From positions 1-5,163 of the forward strand of contig JACZXC010000245.1 in the NCBI GenBank assembly GCA_022571825.1: a DNA stretch of 5,163 nucleotides. Direction: 5' to 3'. Each line of letters starts with the position of its first letter. Position 1 is the first letter of the stretch. A program made the translations under genes and the position numbers. This DNA is from Myxococcales bacterium (GTDB lineage: Bacteria > Myxococcota_A > UBA9160 > SMWR01). The notes under the pieces were generated by a model. The model was not told the origin of the DNA, made no database searches, and worked only from the letters and a program-made list of their open reading frames with translations. Shown here in pieces: positions 4,893 through 5,163 of the stretch.

Positions 4893-5163
4893 GGCCCGAA
4901 GGTGCCCGTCCCGAGGTCTGTCTGCAATGACATAGACCCCTCTCTTTCTGCCAACCTCATTCGTCCCTCCGAGCACGACGATTCCAGCTGGGCTCGTTTC
5001 AGGGAGTCGGGTCACCTGGACGTCGCTGGGAGATGGCGATCCAGGAAAGGAGCTTGTTCCGATGCTACAAATCGACGCGAGCACCACACTTCGACCTCAA
5101 GGACTCCGTCACCGGTGATGAATGAACCGTCTGTCGATTGCCGGAAGAGGATCGTTCTCGCAG
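4893..5163. other. upstream region of the regulator gene, no supported gene
   Basis: These 271 bases are less GC-rich than the genes and probably hold the regulator promoter, but I found no convincing -35/-10 pair. On the minus strand a frame enters the window at 5161 and stays open for 49 codons to a TGA at 5014-5012. It could be the tail of an upstream gene, but I recognise no motif in it. On the plus strand, ATGs at 5118 and 5122 each open short frames to the window edge without a Shine-Dalgarno sequence. A divergent gene there is possible but unsupported. A GGAGGG site at 4970-4965 precedes an ATG at 4960 that is out of frame with the regulator. Confidence 0.5.

Noticed and set aside
4893..5087. 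N-terminal extension of the regulator to the GTG at 5087
   Set aside because: The 65 extra residues match nothing in the family, whose members start just before the RRIVLF-type strand. The DNA there looks intergenic.
5118..5163. start of a divergent plus-strand gene (ATG at 5118 or 5122)
   Set aside because: Only about 15 codons are visible, with no Shine-Dalgarno sequence and no recognisable N-terminus, so it cannot be supported from this window.
1..5163. mobile element, CRISPR array, phage or rRNA features
   Set aside because: No transposase or integrase motifs, terminal inverted repeats, regularly spaced repeats or rRNA/tRNA segments were found on either strand.

Overview
The window is GC-rich (about two-thirds G+C by eye). 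Every gene I can support lies on the minus strand, so transcription runs from high to low coordinates. An MlaA-type outer-membrane lipoprotein domain shows a diderm Gram-negative bacterium. The high GC, AGGAG-type ribosome binding sites and gene families would suit a proteobacterium or myxococcal/deltaproteobacterial relative, but I cannot fix the phylum. The long plus-strand open frames (for example 170-1642, 1724-2650 and 3121-4407) are antisense shadows of the minus-strand genes.

Upstream block (about 5163 down to 3283). A stretch of roughly 270 bases with no convincing gene leads into a GlxA-type regulator (3885-4892): a DJ-1/PfpI-like sensor domain followed by a C-terminal AraC DNA-binding domain. 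Its stop codon lies inside the ribosome-binding region of a free-standing DJ-1/PfpI protein (3283-3882) that resembles isonitrile hydratases. The two proteins share a nearly identical segment around the nucleophile cysteine, so they are tandem paralogues, one fused to a DNA-binding domain and one not. They are very likely translationally coupled. A hairpin follows the second stop codon.

Envelope block (3085 down to 1). After about 200 non-coding bases with a candidate promoter come a glycine-zipper envelope protein (2654-3085), a small acidic exported protein with four cysteines (2192-2608), and a 635-residue lipoprotein (284-2191). The stop codon of the exported-protein gene directly abuts the GTG start of the lipoprotein gene in the same frame. 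The lipoprotein joins an MlaA (VacJ) phospholipid-transport domain to a complete-looking alpha/beta-hydrolase domain with a GYSLGG nucleophile elbow. After a 46-base gap containing strong inverted repeats comes the first part of a MarC-family inner-membrane protein that runs off the window edge at base 1.

The first three envelope genes look like one operon for an outer-membrane or periplasmic job. The most notable item is the MlaA-hydrolase fusion, which suggests that phospholipid removed from the outer leaflet could be hydrolysed by the same lipoprotein. The regulator/DJ-1 pair appears to be a separate transcription unit, with no visible functional link to the envelope genes.
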